Origin: Bacteroidota bacterium
GTDB lineage: Bacteria > Bacteroidota > Bacteroidia > M30B66
Direction: 5' to 3'
Assembly (NCBI GenBank): GCA_027490225.1
Contig: JAIXYK010000059.1
Span: forward strand, 57,977-121,976
DNA: 64,000 nucleotides
Positions 38,713 through 46,165 of this stretch are shown here, one piece after another. Made by a program: the position numbers and the translations under genes. The notes under the pieces were generated by a model, which did no database searches, was not told the DNA's origin, and worked only from the letters and a program-made list of their open reading frames with translations. Numbering within the stretch: position 1 is the first letter of the stretch; each line of letters begins with the position of its first letter.

Positions 38713-39183
38713 TCATTTAAAATTGATGTGTAAGCGTGTTTCTTTTATTTCATTGAAAAGAAACACATTTTTATTATTTTCTAATTTTTCTGTTGACGTT
38801 TTCTTAATTGGCTTTTTTGAAGCAGAGCGTTTTATTTCAATTTTAGTATCTTCTACTTTTTCGAGAAAGCCTTTTATTTTTTCCCCGTTTTTTAGAAGAA
38901 CATCCACTTCTTTACCACAATACTTGTAATATTGTCTGGTGTTTCTAAAAGGTTGATCTATTCCAGGAGACGAAACTTCCAGTTCAAAATCTTCTAATTC
39001 TCTATCAAGGCTATGTTCAATATGTTTACTTAATTGAATACAATCCTGAATGGAAACATTGACATCATTTTCAATAAAAACAAGTATCTTATTGGTTGAA
39101 CTAACCTTAACGTCTATTAAATAGTTGGTCGATCCTTCCAAGAAAGATTGTGCTAAATCAACAATTCGATCCTTGCTTATCAT
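38713..39183 (-). CDS. rimP: Ribosome maturation factor RimP
   Basis: Cytoplasmic factor for 30S subunit assembly, 156 residues. The family pattern is visible: an N-terminal alpha/beta domain with VSIQDCIQLSKHIEHSLD and LEVSSPGIDQPFRN, and a C-terminal Sm-like barrel. The ATG giving MISKDRIVDLAQSFLEG was chosen; a GC-rich hairpin and T-run lie in the longer open frame upstream (to 39222), which is therefore leader and not coding. It heads the rimP-nusA-infB operon. Confidence 0.94.
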   Translation of the reverse strand: MISKDRIVDLAQSFLEGSTNYLIDVKVSSTNKILVFIENDVNVSIQDCIQLSKHIEHSLDRELEDFELEVSSPGIDQPFRNTRQYYKYCGKEVDVLLKNGEKIKGFLEKVEDTKIEIKRSASKKPIKKTSTEKLENNKNVFLFNEIKETRLHINFK

Positions 39184-39193
39184 TATAGTGTGC

Positions 39194-39217
39194 AATAAAA
39201 AAAGGGACACTGTCCCC
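39194..39217 (-). promoter_or_regulatory. Terminator-like hairpin (possible attenuator) in the rimP-nusA-infB leader
   Basis: Read on the minus strand, GGGAC-AGT-GTCCC (39216-39204) forms a compact GC-rich hairpin followed at once by seven T (39203-39197). It lies between the predicted promoter at 39231-39261 and the rimP ATG at 39183, so every operon transcript must pass it. NusA, encoded in the operon, stimulates such hairpins, so feedback attenuation is possible. Confidence 0.55.
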
Positions 39218-39230
39218 TCCAAAACTGCTG

Positions 39231-39261
39231 CGAAAGTACAATAAGATTTTAATTTGACAAA
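39231..39261 (-). promoter_or_regulatory. Promoter of rimP-nusA-infB
   Basis: On the minus strand TTTG (39261-39258) and TACTTTCG (39238-39231, one mismatch to TAnnTTTG) are 19 bases apart, the standard Bacteroidota arrangement. The predicted transcript start is near 39225, about 40 bases before rimP. Confidence 0.55.
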
Positions 39262-39389
39262 AAAACTCGCTTTTTCGTAGCCACAATTCTATGGTGTATT
39301 TTTAACACTAAATGAAAGTATAGCGATATACAAGACTTTCCTCCGATATTTTCATTTTTTTGTTTTAGTTTTTTGAAAACAACTTTTGG

Positions 39390-39397
39390 TATATTTG
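39390..39397 (+). promoter_or_regulatory. -7 promoter box for the ExbBD-TonB operon
   Basis: TATATTTG is a perfect TAnnTTTG. A TTG at 39373-39375 is 14 bases upstream, shorter than usual. The predicted leader to the exbB ATG is about 60 bases. Confidence 0.45.
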
Positions 39398-39462
39398 CCC
39401 ACTTTCAAACTTAATATTCAATCAAATTTTAACTTTAACCTCTAATTTAAACAGCTCTAAAA

Positions 39463-40278
39463 ATGGCTAACAATCAACAATCGGCTGGGAATAGCCTCGG
39501 TTCTTTCTTCGCAGCAACAGTTATTTTATCCGCAATTGTGGTATCTACCTTGGTTTTCATGTTCATAATGGGTAATCCTTCAGGATTCGAAAACAATGAC
39601 CCTGTCAACGGACATCCTCTTCCAGGCAACACATTAGGTATTGTTTACAAAGGAGGATTTATAGTACCAATTTTAATGTCAATTGTAGTGATAATCATAG
39701 CTTTTTCAATTGAAAGATTTATGACCATAGCAAAAGCTAAAGGAAAAGGCGGTTTAAACATCTTTGTCAGAAACTTGCAAAATATGGTGAATAACAACCA
39801 ACTTGATGCAGCAGTTTCTGAGTGCGATAAGCAAAAAGGTTCTCTTGCAAATGTTATGAAAGCAGGACTTCAACGCTACAAAATTCTTCAAAACGATACT
39901 TCAATGGATAAAGACCAGAAAGTAGTTGCAATGCAAAAAGAATTAGAAGAAGCAACTTCTTTGGAATTACCAATGTTGTCTAAAAACTTAGTAATTATCT
40001 CTACTTGTGCTTCAATTGCAACATTAGTTGGTTTGATTGGAACGGTATTAGGAATGATTAAAGCATTCTCGGCTCTTGCTCAGGCTGGAGCTCCGGATGC
40101 TGTTGCACTTGCAAATGGAATTTCTGAAGCCCTAATTAATACAGCTCTTGGTATTACTGGTTCAACTATCGCTATTATCATGTACAATTATTTCACTACA
40201 CAAATTGATAGTTTAACATACAAAATTGATGAGTCAGGATTTAGCCTAGTGCAGTCTTTTACTTCTCAAACAAAGTAA
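39463..40278 (+). CDS. exbB: MotA/TolQ/ExbB proton channel protein
   Basis: Inner-membrane stator protein that, with ExbD, uses the proton gradient to energise TonB. The 271 residues contain three helices: about 17-36, 63-82 (with the FIVPILMSIVVIIIAFSIE segment), and a long C-terminal pair with LVIISTCASIATLVGLIGTV and GISEALINTALGITGSTIAI. These carry the conserved Thr and small-residue face of the family. It has an extra N-terminal helix and periplasmic loop compared with minimal ExbB. First gene of a seven-gene run. Confidence 0.93.
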   Translation: MANNQQSAGNSLGSFFAATVILSAIVVSTLVFMFIMGNPSGFENNDPVNGHPLPGNTLGIVYKGGFIVPILMSIVVIIIAFSIERFMTIAKAKGKGGLNIFVRNLQNMVNNNQLDAAVSECDKQKGSLANVMKAGLQRYKILQNDTSMDKDQKVVAMQKELEEATSLELPMLSKNLVIISTCASIATLVGLIGTVLGMIKAFSALAQAGAPDAVALANGISEALINTALGITGSTIAIIMYNYFTTQIDSLTYKIDESGFSLVQSFTSQTK

Positions 40279-40298
40279 TTTTATTTTAAAGAAAAGGT

Positions 40299-40910
40299 AT
40301 GCCTAAAATTAAAATGCCCAAGAACAGTCCTTCTATCGACATGACGCCGATGGTGGATTTGGCCTTTTTGTTGGTAACTTTCTTTATGTTAATCTCTCAA
40401 TTCCGCGCCGAAGAAGCTGCGGTAATTGACATGCCATCATCAGTTTCGGATTTGAAAATTCCTGACAAAGACTTAATGATGGTTTTGGTTGATAAAGAAG
40501 ATAAAGTTTACTTTAACATTACCGGACAAGAAACTCGTACGAAAGTGCTAGAAAAAATGGGTGAGAAGTACAGTATTGTATTTAACGATAAACAGAAAAA
40601 GGAATTCTCAAATATGGCATCTTTTGGTGTCCCAATGAAATCTCTTTCTGCTTACTTAAACGCAAACTCTACTGAGAGAAAAAAAATGCAAGAAAAATCT
40701 GAAGGAATTCCAACAGATACTACTGGAGTTTGCGAATTGTGCGACTGGGTTTACAATGGTAGAATTTTAGCTCCTCGTTTTAGAGTAGCCATAAAAGGCG
40801 ACCAAACAACAAGTTATCCTAAGATAAGAAGAGTAATGGATATTCTTCAGGATAAAAAAATCAATCGTTTCAATTTAATCACCAACATGGAAGTTGGTCC
40901 TGGAGAATAA
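40299..40910 (+). CDS. ExbD/TolR biopolymer transport protein with periplasmic CxxC
   Basis: A 203-residue partner of ExbB. One helix near residues 18-35 carries the proton-binding Asp20 in DMTPMVDLAFLL. The periplasmic domain is longer than that of E. coli ExbD (141 residues) and has a charged insertion (about 95-140) followed by a CELC motif at Cys145-Cys148 (TTGVCELCDWVYNG), unusual for this family as far as I know. The gene is 20 bases after exbB. A second, different ExbD follows. Confidence 0.92.
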   Translation: MPKIKMPKNSPSIDMTPMVDLAFLLVTFFMLISQFRAEEAAVIDMPSSVSDLKIPDKDLMMVLVDKEDKVYFNITGQETRTKVLEKMGEKYSIVFNDKQKKEFSNMASFGVPMKSLSAYLNANSTERKKMQEKSEGIPTDTTGVCELCDWVYNGRILAPRFRVAIKGDQTTSYPKIRRVMDILQDKKINRFNLITNMEVGPGE

Positions 40911-40970
40911 TTCTTCATACGAAATGAACTATAATAAACGTTAAACATAAACGCGTTAAAACATTAAAAA

Positions 40971-41633
40971 ATGGCTGAATTAAATACCGACGATGGCGGT
41001 GGCGGCAAAAAGAAACATGGTAAACGAAGGGCTAAGAAATCATCTACCCGGATAGACATGACACCAATGGTTGACTTAGGTTTCCTATTGTTGACTTTCT
41101 TCATCTTAACTACTACCTTCAATAAACCGCAGGCAATGGAAATTTCTATGCCTGTGAAAGATGATAATCTTAAGTTGGAAGATGCGAATAAAGTCCCAGC
41201 AGAACATACATTTAATATGTTACTGACAAAAAATAATGTAGTGTATTGGTATTTTGGAATGGCAGATCCTAATTTAGGTGCACTTCCTGCACTGAATAAA
41301 ACTAGTTACAGTAAAGATGGCCTTCGCAAAGTTTTAATTACTGAAAACAACAAAAGGCATAATTTGTATGCACAAATTGAAGCCTGGAAGAAAGAAGTGG
41401 AAGAAGGAAAGCTTAATAAAGATGAGTACAAAACAAAGGTTAAAGAGTACAGAGAAAAATTTAAAATCTCGACGCTTGTTGTATTGATTAAGCCTGATAA
41501 GGATGCAAAATACAAAAACATTGTTGACGCTCTTGACGAAATGGCTATTTGCAATGTTGGAACTTACGCCCTTTTAGAGTCAACTCCTGTTGAAGACCAG
41601 ATGATTGCAAATGCTAATACTTATGTTAAATAA
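40971..41633 (+). CDS. Second ExbD/TolR biopolymer transport protein
   Basis: A 220-residue ExbD paralogue. The N-terminus is Gly-rich and strongly basic (KKKHGKRRAKK, about 13-23) before the helix with conserved Asp35 in DMTPMVDLGFLLL. The periplasmic domain carries a Lys/Glu-rich helical insertion (about 130-165, EAWKKEVEEGKLNKDEYK) before the C-terminal FKISTLVVLIKPDKDAKY strand. It has no cysteine pair, unlike the first ExbD. The two may form a heterodimer within the ExbB ring; this is inference from gene adjacency. Confidence 0.92.
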   Translation: MAELNTDDGGGGKKKHGKRRAKKSSTRIDMTPMVDLGFLLLTFFILTTTFNKPQAMEISMPVKDDNLKLEDANKVPAEHTFNMLLTKNNVVYWYFGMADPNLGALPALNKTSYSKDGLRKVLITENNKRHNLYAQIEAWKKEVEEGKLNKDEYKTKVKEYREKFKISTLVVLIKPDKDAKYKNIVDALDEMAICNVGTYALLESTPVEDQMIANANTYVK

Positions 41634-41640
41634 TTGAACT

Positions 41641-42438
41641 ATGGCAGCAGAAACATTGGCAGTAAAGCCTTTCGATGAAATAGTATTCGAGCATCGTAAT
41701 CAATCTTACGGGGCATACGAATTAAGAAAGCAATATAATAGAAGAATGAATATTGCTCTTGCAATTGCATTAGCTGTATTAGTAATTAGCGTTAGTATTC
41801 CAGCCATTTTAGATTACTTAAATGAATTAAGCAATAGAGCAGAAATGGAGCAAAATGTGGAACTAACTTTAATGGAGCCGCCTCCATTGAGTGAGGAGCC
41901 ACCACCACCACCACCACCAGTTGAACCTCCACCGCCTGTACAGGAAACAATTAAGTTTACTCCACCAGTCATTGTTGAAGAAGTAAAGGAAGAAGATATA
42001 CCGCCCCCACAAGAAGTGGTGAATGAAACAAATGTTGGTAAAGAGAATGTGGAAGGTTCTGGTGATATCATAGACCTACCAACCGACGGAACAGGAAATG
42101 AAGTGATTGATGAAGCGCCTCAAACGCCGTTTACGATAGTTGAGCAGATGCCAGCATTCCCAGGTGGAGAAGAAGAGTTGTTTAAATACTTAAGTAAAAA
42201 TATTAAGTATCCTTCAATGGCAAGAGAAAATGGAATTTCTGGAACTGTTTATGTAACTTTTGTTGTGGAAACTAATGGAGACATTACAGATGTTAAAAAA
42301 CTGAGAGGAGTTGGAGGAGGCTGTGATGAAGAGGCAATTAGAGTTGTAAAAGCAATGCCAGGATGGTCTGCTGGGAAACAAAATGGTAAACCAGTTAGGG
42401 TTCAATATAATTTGCCTATTAAATTTACTCTTAGATAG
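41641..42438 (+). CDS. tonB: TonB energy-transducing protein
   Basis: A 265-residue periplasm-spanning protein that passes ExbBD energy to outer-membrane receptors. A cytoplasmic N-terminus (FDEIVFEHRNQSYGAYELR) is typical of Bacteroidota TonB. One helix lies near 37-57, a Pro-rich linker near 79-100, and the C-terminal TonB domain is about 170-265 (FPGGEEELFKYLSKNIKYP, GTVYVTFVVETNGDITD, PVRVQYNLPIKFTLR). The linker contains a seven-unit CCA tract at DNA level. It lies 7 bases after the second exbD. Confidence 0.95.
   Translation: MAAETLAVKPFDEIVFEHRNQSYGAYELRKQYNRRMNIALAIALAVLVISVSIPAILDYLNELSNRAEMEQNVELTLMEPPPLSEEPPPPPPPVEPPPPVQETIKFTPPVIVEEVKEEDIPPPQEVVNETNVGKENVEGSGDIIDLPTDGTGNEVIDEAPQTPFTIVEQMPAFPGGEEELFKYLSKNIKYPSMARENGISGTVYVTFVVETNGDITDVKKLRGVGGGCDEEAIRVVKAMPGWSAGKQNGKPVRVQYNLPIKFTLR
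41899..41919 (+). repeat. CCA trinucleotide tract in tonB
   Basis: Seven perfect tandem CCA units encode seven prolines in the TonB linker. Length change by slippage would keep the frame and only alter linker length. Confidence 0.85.
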
Positions 42439-42444
42439 ATTCTT

Positions 42445-42648
42445 TTGAATAAAATTGTTCATGCAATGAGCCTTTTGGTGATACTTCTATATTTCATCAT
42501 AGGCTCATTGCTTATTTTTACTTCTTTTATTGAACATCTAATACCAGAGAATGTTAGGAAAATGTTGGGTATTGTATCAATTGCTTATGGAGTTTTACGC
42601 TCAGTAAGGATTTATTCTAAACGCACAAAAAATGATGAATATGATTAA
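42445..42648 (+). CDS. Small two-helix membrane protein of the TonB operon
   Basis: A 67-residue protein, unrecognised. Two helices (about 9-31 and 40-56) are followed by a basic/acidic tail (RIYSKRTKNDEYD). The TTG at 42445 gives MNKIVHAMSLLVILLYF; an ATG at 42466 would remove seven residues. It is 6 bases after tonB, and the next gene starts within its last 17 bases, so it is firmly inside the operon and probably translated. No function can be given. Confidence 0.7.
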   Translation: MNKIVHAMSLLVILLYFIIGSLLIFTSFIEHLIPENVRKMLGIVSIAYGVLRSVRIYSKRTKNDEYD

Positions 42649-43579
42649 CTATTTAAAGTTTTGCCTCTTAGTTTCATTACCAATTATGAATCTTGGCTGC
42701 GGAGGAGGAGACACCATTCAAGAATCTGCAACTAGCGGGAATATATATGTCGGAGCTGAGGATGCGTTTAGGCTTGTAATCGAAGCTGAAATTTACAGTT
42801 TCGAAGCAGCTTACAAATATGCTAAGGTTAATCCTGTATTTTCTTCTGAAGGTACTTTATTACAGTATTTAATGGAAGACTCAGTTAGAGGGGTAATTAT
42901 TAGCAGAGAATTAAGTGCCGAGGAGGAAAAAATGTTAAATGCCGTAAAAGTGATTCCAAAAACTACTAAGATATTTTATGATGGACTAGCACTGGTTTCA
43001 AACCCATTGTTTCCCGATTCAAATTTGACATTTAATCAGGTTAAAAAAATGTTTTCAGGTAATGCCCATATTTGGTCAGATGTTCTTCCTGGAGGTTCTA
43101 GTGACAGTATTAGAATTGTTTTCGATAGTCCTAAAAGTGGGAATGCCAGATTTATAAGAGAGTTACTTGGATTAGATGAATTACCAAAGTCTTGTTTTGC
43201 GGTGAATTCCAATCAGGAAGTAATCAATTATATTGAGAAAAATAAAAATGCCGTAGGACTTATAGGTTCAAATTGGATAAGTGATCCTCAAGACACAGTT
43301 AGTCATAAGTTTTTAAGCAAAATTAAAGTCATGGGACTTTCTTCAATTCGAGATGTAGATGGTGCTTTGGGTTTTTTCAAACCATACCAAGGTTATATTG
43401 CAGATGGATCATATCCATTTAAAAGGACGGTTTATTATATAAGCAGAGAAGCTGGCACAAGGCTTGGTACAGGGTTCGCTGCGTTTTTAGCAGGCGATAT
43501 TGGACAAAGGATTATTTTGAAGGCGGGTTTAGTTCCTGCCACAGTTCCAGTTAGATTAGTAAATATTAGTTCAGAGTAA
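42632..43579 (+). CDS. PstS-like phosphate-binding-fold lipoprotein
   Basis: A 315-residue lipoprotein with lipobox LGC (Cys23) and a type II periplasmic binding protein fold resembling PstS (FYDGLALVSNPLFPDSNLT, GNARFIRELLGLDELP, KNAVGLIGSNWISDP, TVYYISREAGTRLGTGFAAF). The usual phosphate-binding serines are not obvious to me, and no pstCAB genes are near. Its position between tonB and a TPR gene suggests a periplasmic role related to TonB-driven uptake and not to an ABC importer; this is inference. Confidence 0.82.
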   Translation: MMNMINYLKFCLLVSLPIMNLGCGGGDTIQESATSGNIYVGAEDAFRLVIEAEIYSFEAAYKYAKVNPVFSSEGTLLQYLMEDSVRGVIISRELSAEEEKMLNAVKVIPKTTKIFYDGLALVSNPLFPDSNLTFNQVKKMFSGNAHIWSDVLPGGSSDSIRIVFDSPKSGNARFIRELLGLDELPKSCFAVNSNQEVINYIEKNKNAVGLIGSNWISDPQDTVSHKFLSKIKVMGLSSIRDVDGALGFFKPYQGYIADGSYPFKRTVYYISREAGTRLGTGFAAFLAGDIGQRIILKAGLVPATVPVRLVNISSE

Positions 43580-43590
43580 AAAGTAAAAAA

Positions 43591-45186
43591 ATGAAAAGTA
43601 GAATCATACTTATTGCGCTCATATGCAGTTGCAGTTTATTAAAAGCACAATCATTAGCCGAAGCAAAAATACTTACTTCTAATGAGCAGTTCGAGTCAGC
43701 TTCTTCGATGTTTAAAGTAATCATTGAAAAATTTCCCTCCAAAGGAGATTATTGGTTTTATTATGGAGAGAGCTTACTTCAAAATGATAATCAAGATTCA
43801 GCAAAATATGCCTACAATGAGGGGATTAAAAATGACCCTTCAAATCCATTAAACTATGTAGGTTTAGGTAAGGTTTCTAAATTAGAAAAGGACTTTGGAA
43901 AAGCTCAAGAGAATTTTGTTAAAGCTATTAATCTAGGAGCTGGAAAAAACCCTGAAGTACTAATTCGATTAGCAGAAGCGCAAATTAAGATTGAGAAAAA
44001 AGATTTGACACAGGCATTTTCATATTTGAAAGATGCAGAGAAATTGCAGCCGACTAATCCCGAAATTCAGATATTAAATGGGGATGCATTTTTAGAAAAT
44101 AATGATGGTTCTAATGCAATAAAGTTTTATGAAAAAGCGCAAACCTTAGATCCTAAATCGCCTTTAGCAATGGTTAGAATTGGCCAGTTATGGACAAGAG
44201 CAAGAAATTATGTTGGGAAAGATGGGGCAAAAGGTGCTTTGGAATATTATAATAACGCAATTTCTATTGCCCCTGATTATGCACCAGCATACCGTGAATT
44301 AGGTGAGCTTTTTGCGAAGGCTCAAAGATATGAAGATGCTAAATCGAATTATGCAAAGTATTTGGAGTTATCTAAAAACAATTTAAGTGCAAAAATTAGA
44401 TATGCTTCATTTTTATTTCTAACTAAGAATTACAAGGAGTCTTTGGAACAAATAAATTCTATTTGGCAAAAAGATACGTCTAAAGTAGTGCTTTACAGAT
44501 TGGCTGCATATTCTAGTTTTGAAACTAAAGACCCTGTAAACGGATTAAAGTACATGATTTCTTTCTTTAACAAACAAGTAGAAAGCAAATTTATTCCTTC
44601 AGATTTTGCATATTTTGGGAAACTATTAGCGGCTAATGGACAAGATTCTCTTGGAATAATAAATATAAATAAAGCTATAGAGAAAGATACAGCATCAGCA
44701 GTTGATCTTTATAGTGATCTAGCAGCAATATATGCTAAACAGAAAAAATATGCTGATGCTATTATTAATTATCAGAAGAAGATATCCTCAGGAAAAGCGA
44801 TTACAAATGACTATTATCGGTTAGGGCAAGCATTTTATTATATAAAGGAATTTGGAAAAGCAGATACAGCATTTGCGAAAGTTATTGAAACTCAGCCAAA
44901 ACTAGTTACGGGATATTTTTGGAGAGCAAGGGCAAATACTAATCTAGATCCTGACTCAAAGTTAGGTTTAGCAAAGCCTTTCTATGAAGAATATGTGCTA
45001 AGAGCGGAGCCAGATTCTTCTAAATATGTAAAAGATTTAATTGAGGCTTACAAATACTTAGGTTATTACTATTATCAATTAAAAGACTATACAAATTCCC
45101 GCATTTGGTGGGAAAAAGTAAAAGCATTAGACCCTAATGACAAACAAGCAAATGATGCTTTATCAGATATGAAGGGAAAGAATTAA
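43591..45186 (+). CDS. Exported TPR-repeat protein
   Basis: A 531-residue protein with signal peptide (MKSRIILIALICSCSLLKAQ). The rest is a chain of about ten tetratricopeptide repeats, for example DSAKYAYNEGIKNDPSNPLN, SNAIKFYEKAQTLDPKSPLA and YYNNAISIAPDYAPAYRELG, ending with NSRIWWEKVKALDPNDKQ. TPR arrays bind peptides or partner proteins, and this one is expected in the periplasm. It is the last gene of the TonB operon, 11 bases after the PstS-like gene, and its stop abuts that of the converging YajQ gene. Confidence 0.88.
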   Translation: MKSRIILIALICSCSLLKAQSLAEAKILTSNEQFESASSMFKVIIEKFPSKGDYWFYYGESLLQNDNQDSAKYAYNEGIKNDPSNPLNYVGLGKVSKLEKDFGKAQENFVKAINLGAGKNPEVLIRLAEAQIKIEKKDLTQAFSYLKDAEKLQPTNPEIQILNGDAFLENNDGSNAIKFYEKAQTLDPKSPLAMVRIGQLWTRARNYVGKDGAKGALEYYNNAISIAPDYAPAYRELGELFAKAQRYEDAKSNYAKYLELSKNNLSAKIRYASFLFLTKNYKESLEQINSIWQKDTSKVVLYRLAAYSSFETKDPVNGLKYMISFFNKQVESKFIPSDFAYFGKLLAANGQDSLGIININKAIEKDTASAVDLYSDLAAIYAKQKKYADAIINYQKKISSGKAITNDYYRLGQAFYYIKEFGKADTAFAKVIETQPKLVTGYFWRARANTNLDPDSKLGLAKPFYEEYVLRAEPDSSKYVKDLIEAYKYLGYYYYQLKDYTNSRIWWEKVKALDPNDKQANDALSDMKGKN

Positions 45187-45678
45187 TTAAGCTTTCATGT
45201 TCTGGAATTGTAAAGGAATGCCATAATCTTTGCTTCTAAGAATCGCCATAGTTTTTTGAAGATCATCTATTTTTTTAGATGATACTCTTAGCTGATCATC
45301 CATTATTTGCGCCTGGACTTTTATAGCAGAGTCTTTGATATCCTTCATTATTTTTCGGGAAGCGTCCTTGTCAATTCCTTGTTTTATGCTGATATCTTTC
45401 CTAACCATGTTTCCGGAAGCATATTGTTGCTTCCCGAAATCCATGCAATTGGGATCTATTTTTTGTTTAATTAGTCTTGATCGCACAACATCTTCAACTG
45501 CTGTGACACGCATTTCATTTTCAGTTAAAACACTTACAATTAATGATTTTTTATCTAATTCAACTTTTGTTTTAGATTCCCGGAAGTCAAAACGTCCAAT
45601 GATTTCTTTGATTGCAGCGTTTATAGCGTTATCTAATGTCTGTAAATCTACTTTACTAACAATATCGAATGAAGGCAT
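45187..45678 (-). CDS. yajQ: YajQ/DUF520 family nucleotide-binding protein
   Basis: A 163-residue cytoplasmic protein starting MPSFDIVSKVDLQTLDNAIN, the standard N-terminus; five residues of a longer frame (to 45693) were discarded. Further family motifs are EIIGRFDFRESKT, the KQGIDKDASRKIMKDIKDS stretch and the ending SKDYGIPLQFQN. In other bacteria YajQ proteins bind RNA or cyclic di-GMP. No partner is visible here. No gap exists between its stop and that of the TPR gene. Confidence 0.93.
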   Translation of the reverse strand: MPSFDIVSKVDLQTLDNAINAAIKEIIGRFDFRESKTKVELDKKSLIVSVLTENEMRVTAVEDVVRSRLIKQKIDPNCMDFGKQQYASGNMVRKDISIKQGIDKDASRKIMKDIKDSAIKVQAQIMDDQLRVSSKKIDDLQKTMAILRSKDYGIPLQFQNMKA

Positions 45679-45762
45679 GTTTTTTTTTAGCAATATTACT
45701 AAGTGTATTCGAATTAATAAAAAAACATTTTGCTAATCAACTTTCATATAAAAAAGTAAGTA

Positions 45763-45796
45763 TTTGTTATTGCTAAAGAATTAATTTTTATATTTG
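45763..45796 (+). promoter_or_regulatory. Promoter of rpsU
   Basis: TTTG (45763-45766) and TATATTTG (45789-45796) with a 22-base spacer agree with the Bacteroidota sigma-A consensus. The predicted leader is about 28 bases before the rpsU ATG. Confidence 0.6.
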
Positions 45797-45829
45797 CAAC
45801 CCTAAAAAAAATTAACAAAGAATCTAAGT

Positions 45830-46024
45830 ATGCTAATTATTCCCGTAAAAGAAGGAGAGTCAATTGAAAAGGCCTTGAAGAAATTCAAACGTAAAGTAGA
45901 AAAAACAGGCTTGATTAAGCAATTAAGAGAGCGTCAAAAATTTACTAAGCCCTCAATTGAGCGTCGCGAGGAAATTAAAAAAGCCATTTACAGCAGTAAA
46001 TTCAGAGCAAGCCAAGAGGCTTAA
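45830..46024 (+). CDS. rpsU: 30S ribosomal protein bS21
   Basis: A 64-residue basic protein beginning MLIIPVKEGESIEKALKKF, the family signature, with the conserved FKRKVEKTGLIKQLRERQ and KPSIERREEIKKA. It is part of the small subunit near the anti-Shine-Dalgarno region. Bacteroidota bS21 is thought to hide the 16S 3' tail, which matches the general lack of strong Shine-Dalgarno sites in this window. It has its own promoter and terminator. Confidence 0.97.
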   Translation: MLIIPVKEGESIEKALKKFKRKVEKTGLIKQLRERQKFTKPSIERREEIKKAIYSSKFRASQEA

Positions 46025-46046
46025 TCTGTCCGAGTTATATATCTCA

Positions 46047-46072
46047 GGGAAGCAATACCAGCTTCCCTTTTT
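46047..46072 (+). terminator. Intrinsic terminator after rpsU
   Basis: GGGAAGC (46047-46053) pairs with GCTTCCC (46061-46067) over a 7-base loop, followed by five T. It lies 23 bases after the rpsU stop. Confidence 0.88.
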
Positions 46073-46165
46073 GCGTTTTGGCCAATCTCATATTGTTTAT
46101 AAAGTTGTTATGAATTGCTATTGATTCAAATTTGAAATTGAATCTATCTCAATTAATTTTAGAAA

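Noticed and set aside
39184..39222. Upstream extension of rimP
   Set aside because: The extra residues do not match the family and the bases form a terminator-like hairpin; the ATG at 39183 gives the standard start.
41899..41919. CCA tract as phase-variation switch
   Set aside because: Unit length is three bases, so slippage cannot shift the frame or switch the gene off.
42632..43579. PstS of a phosphate ABC importer
   Set aside because: No pstC, pstA or pstB follows; the gene is embedded in a TonB operon.
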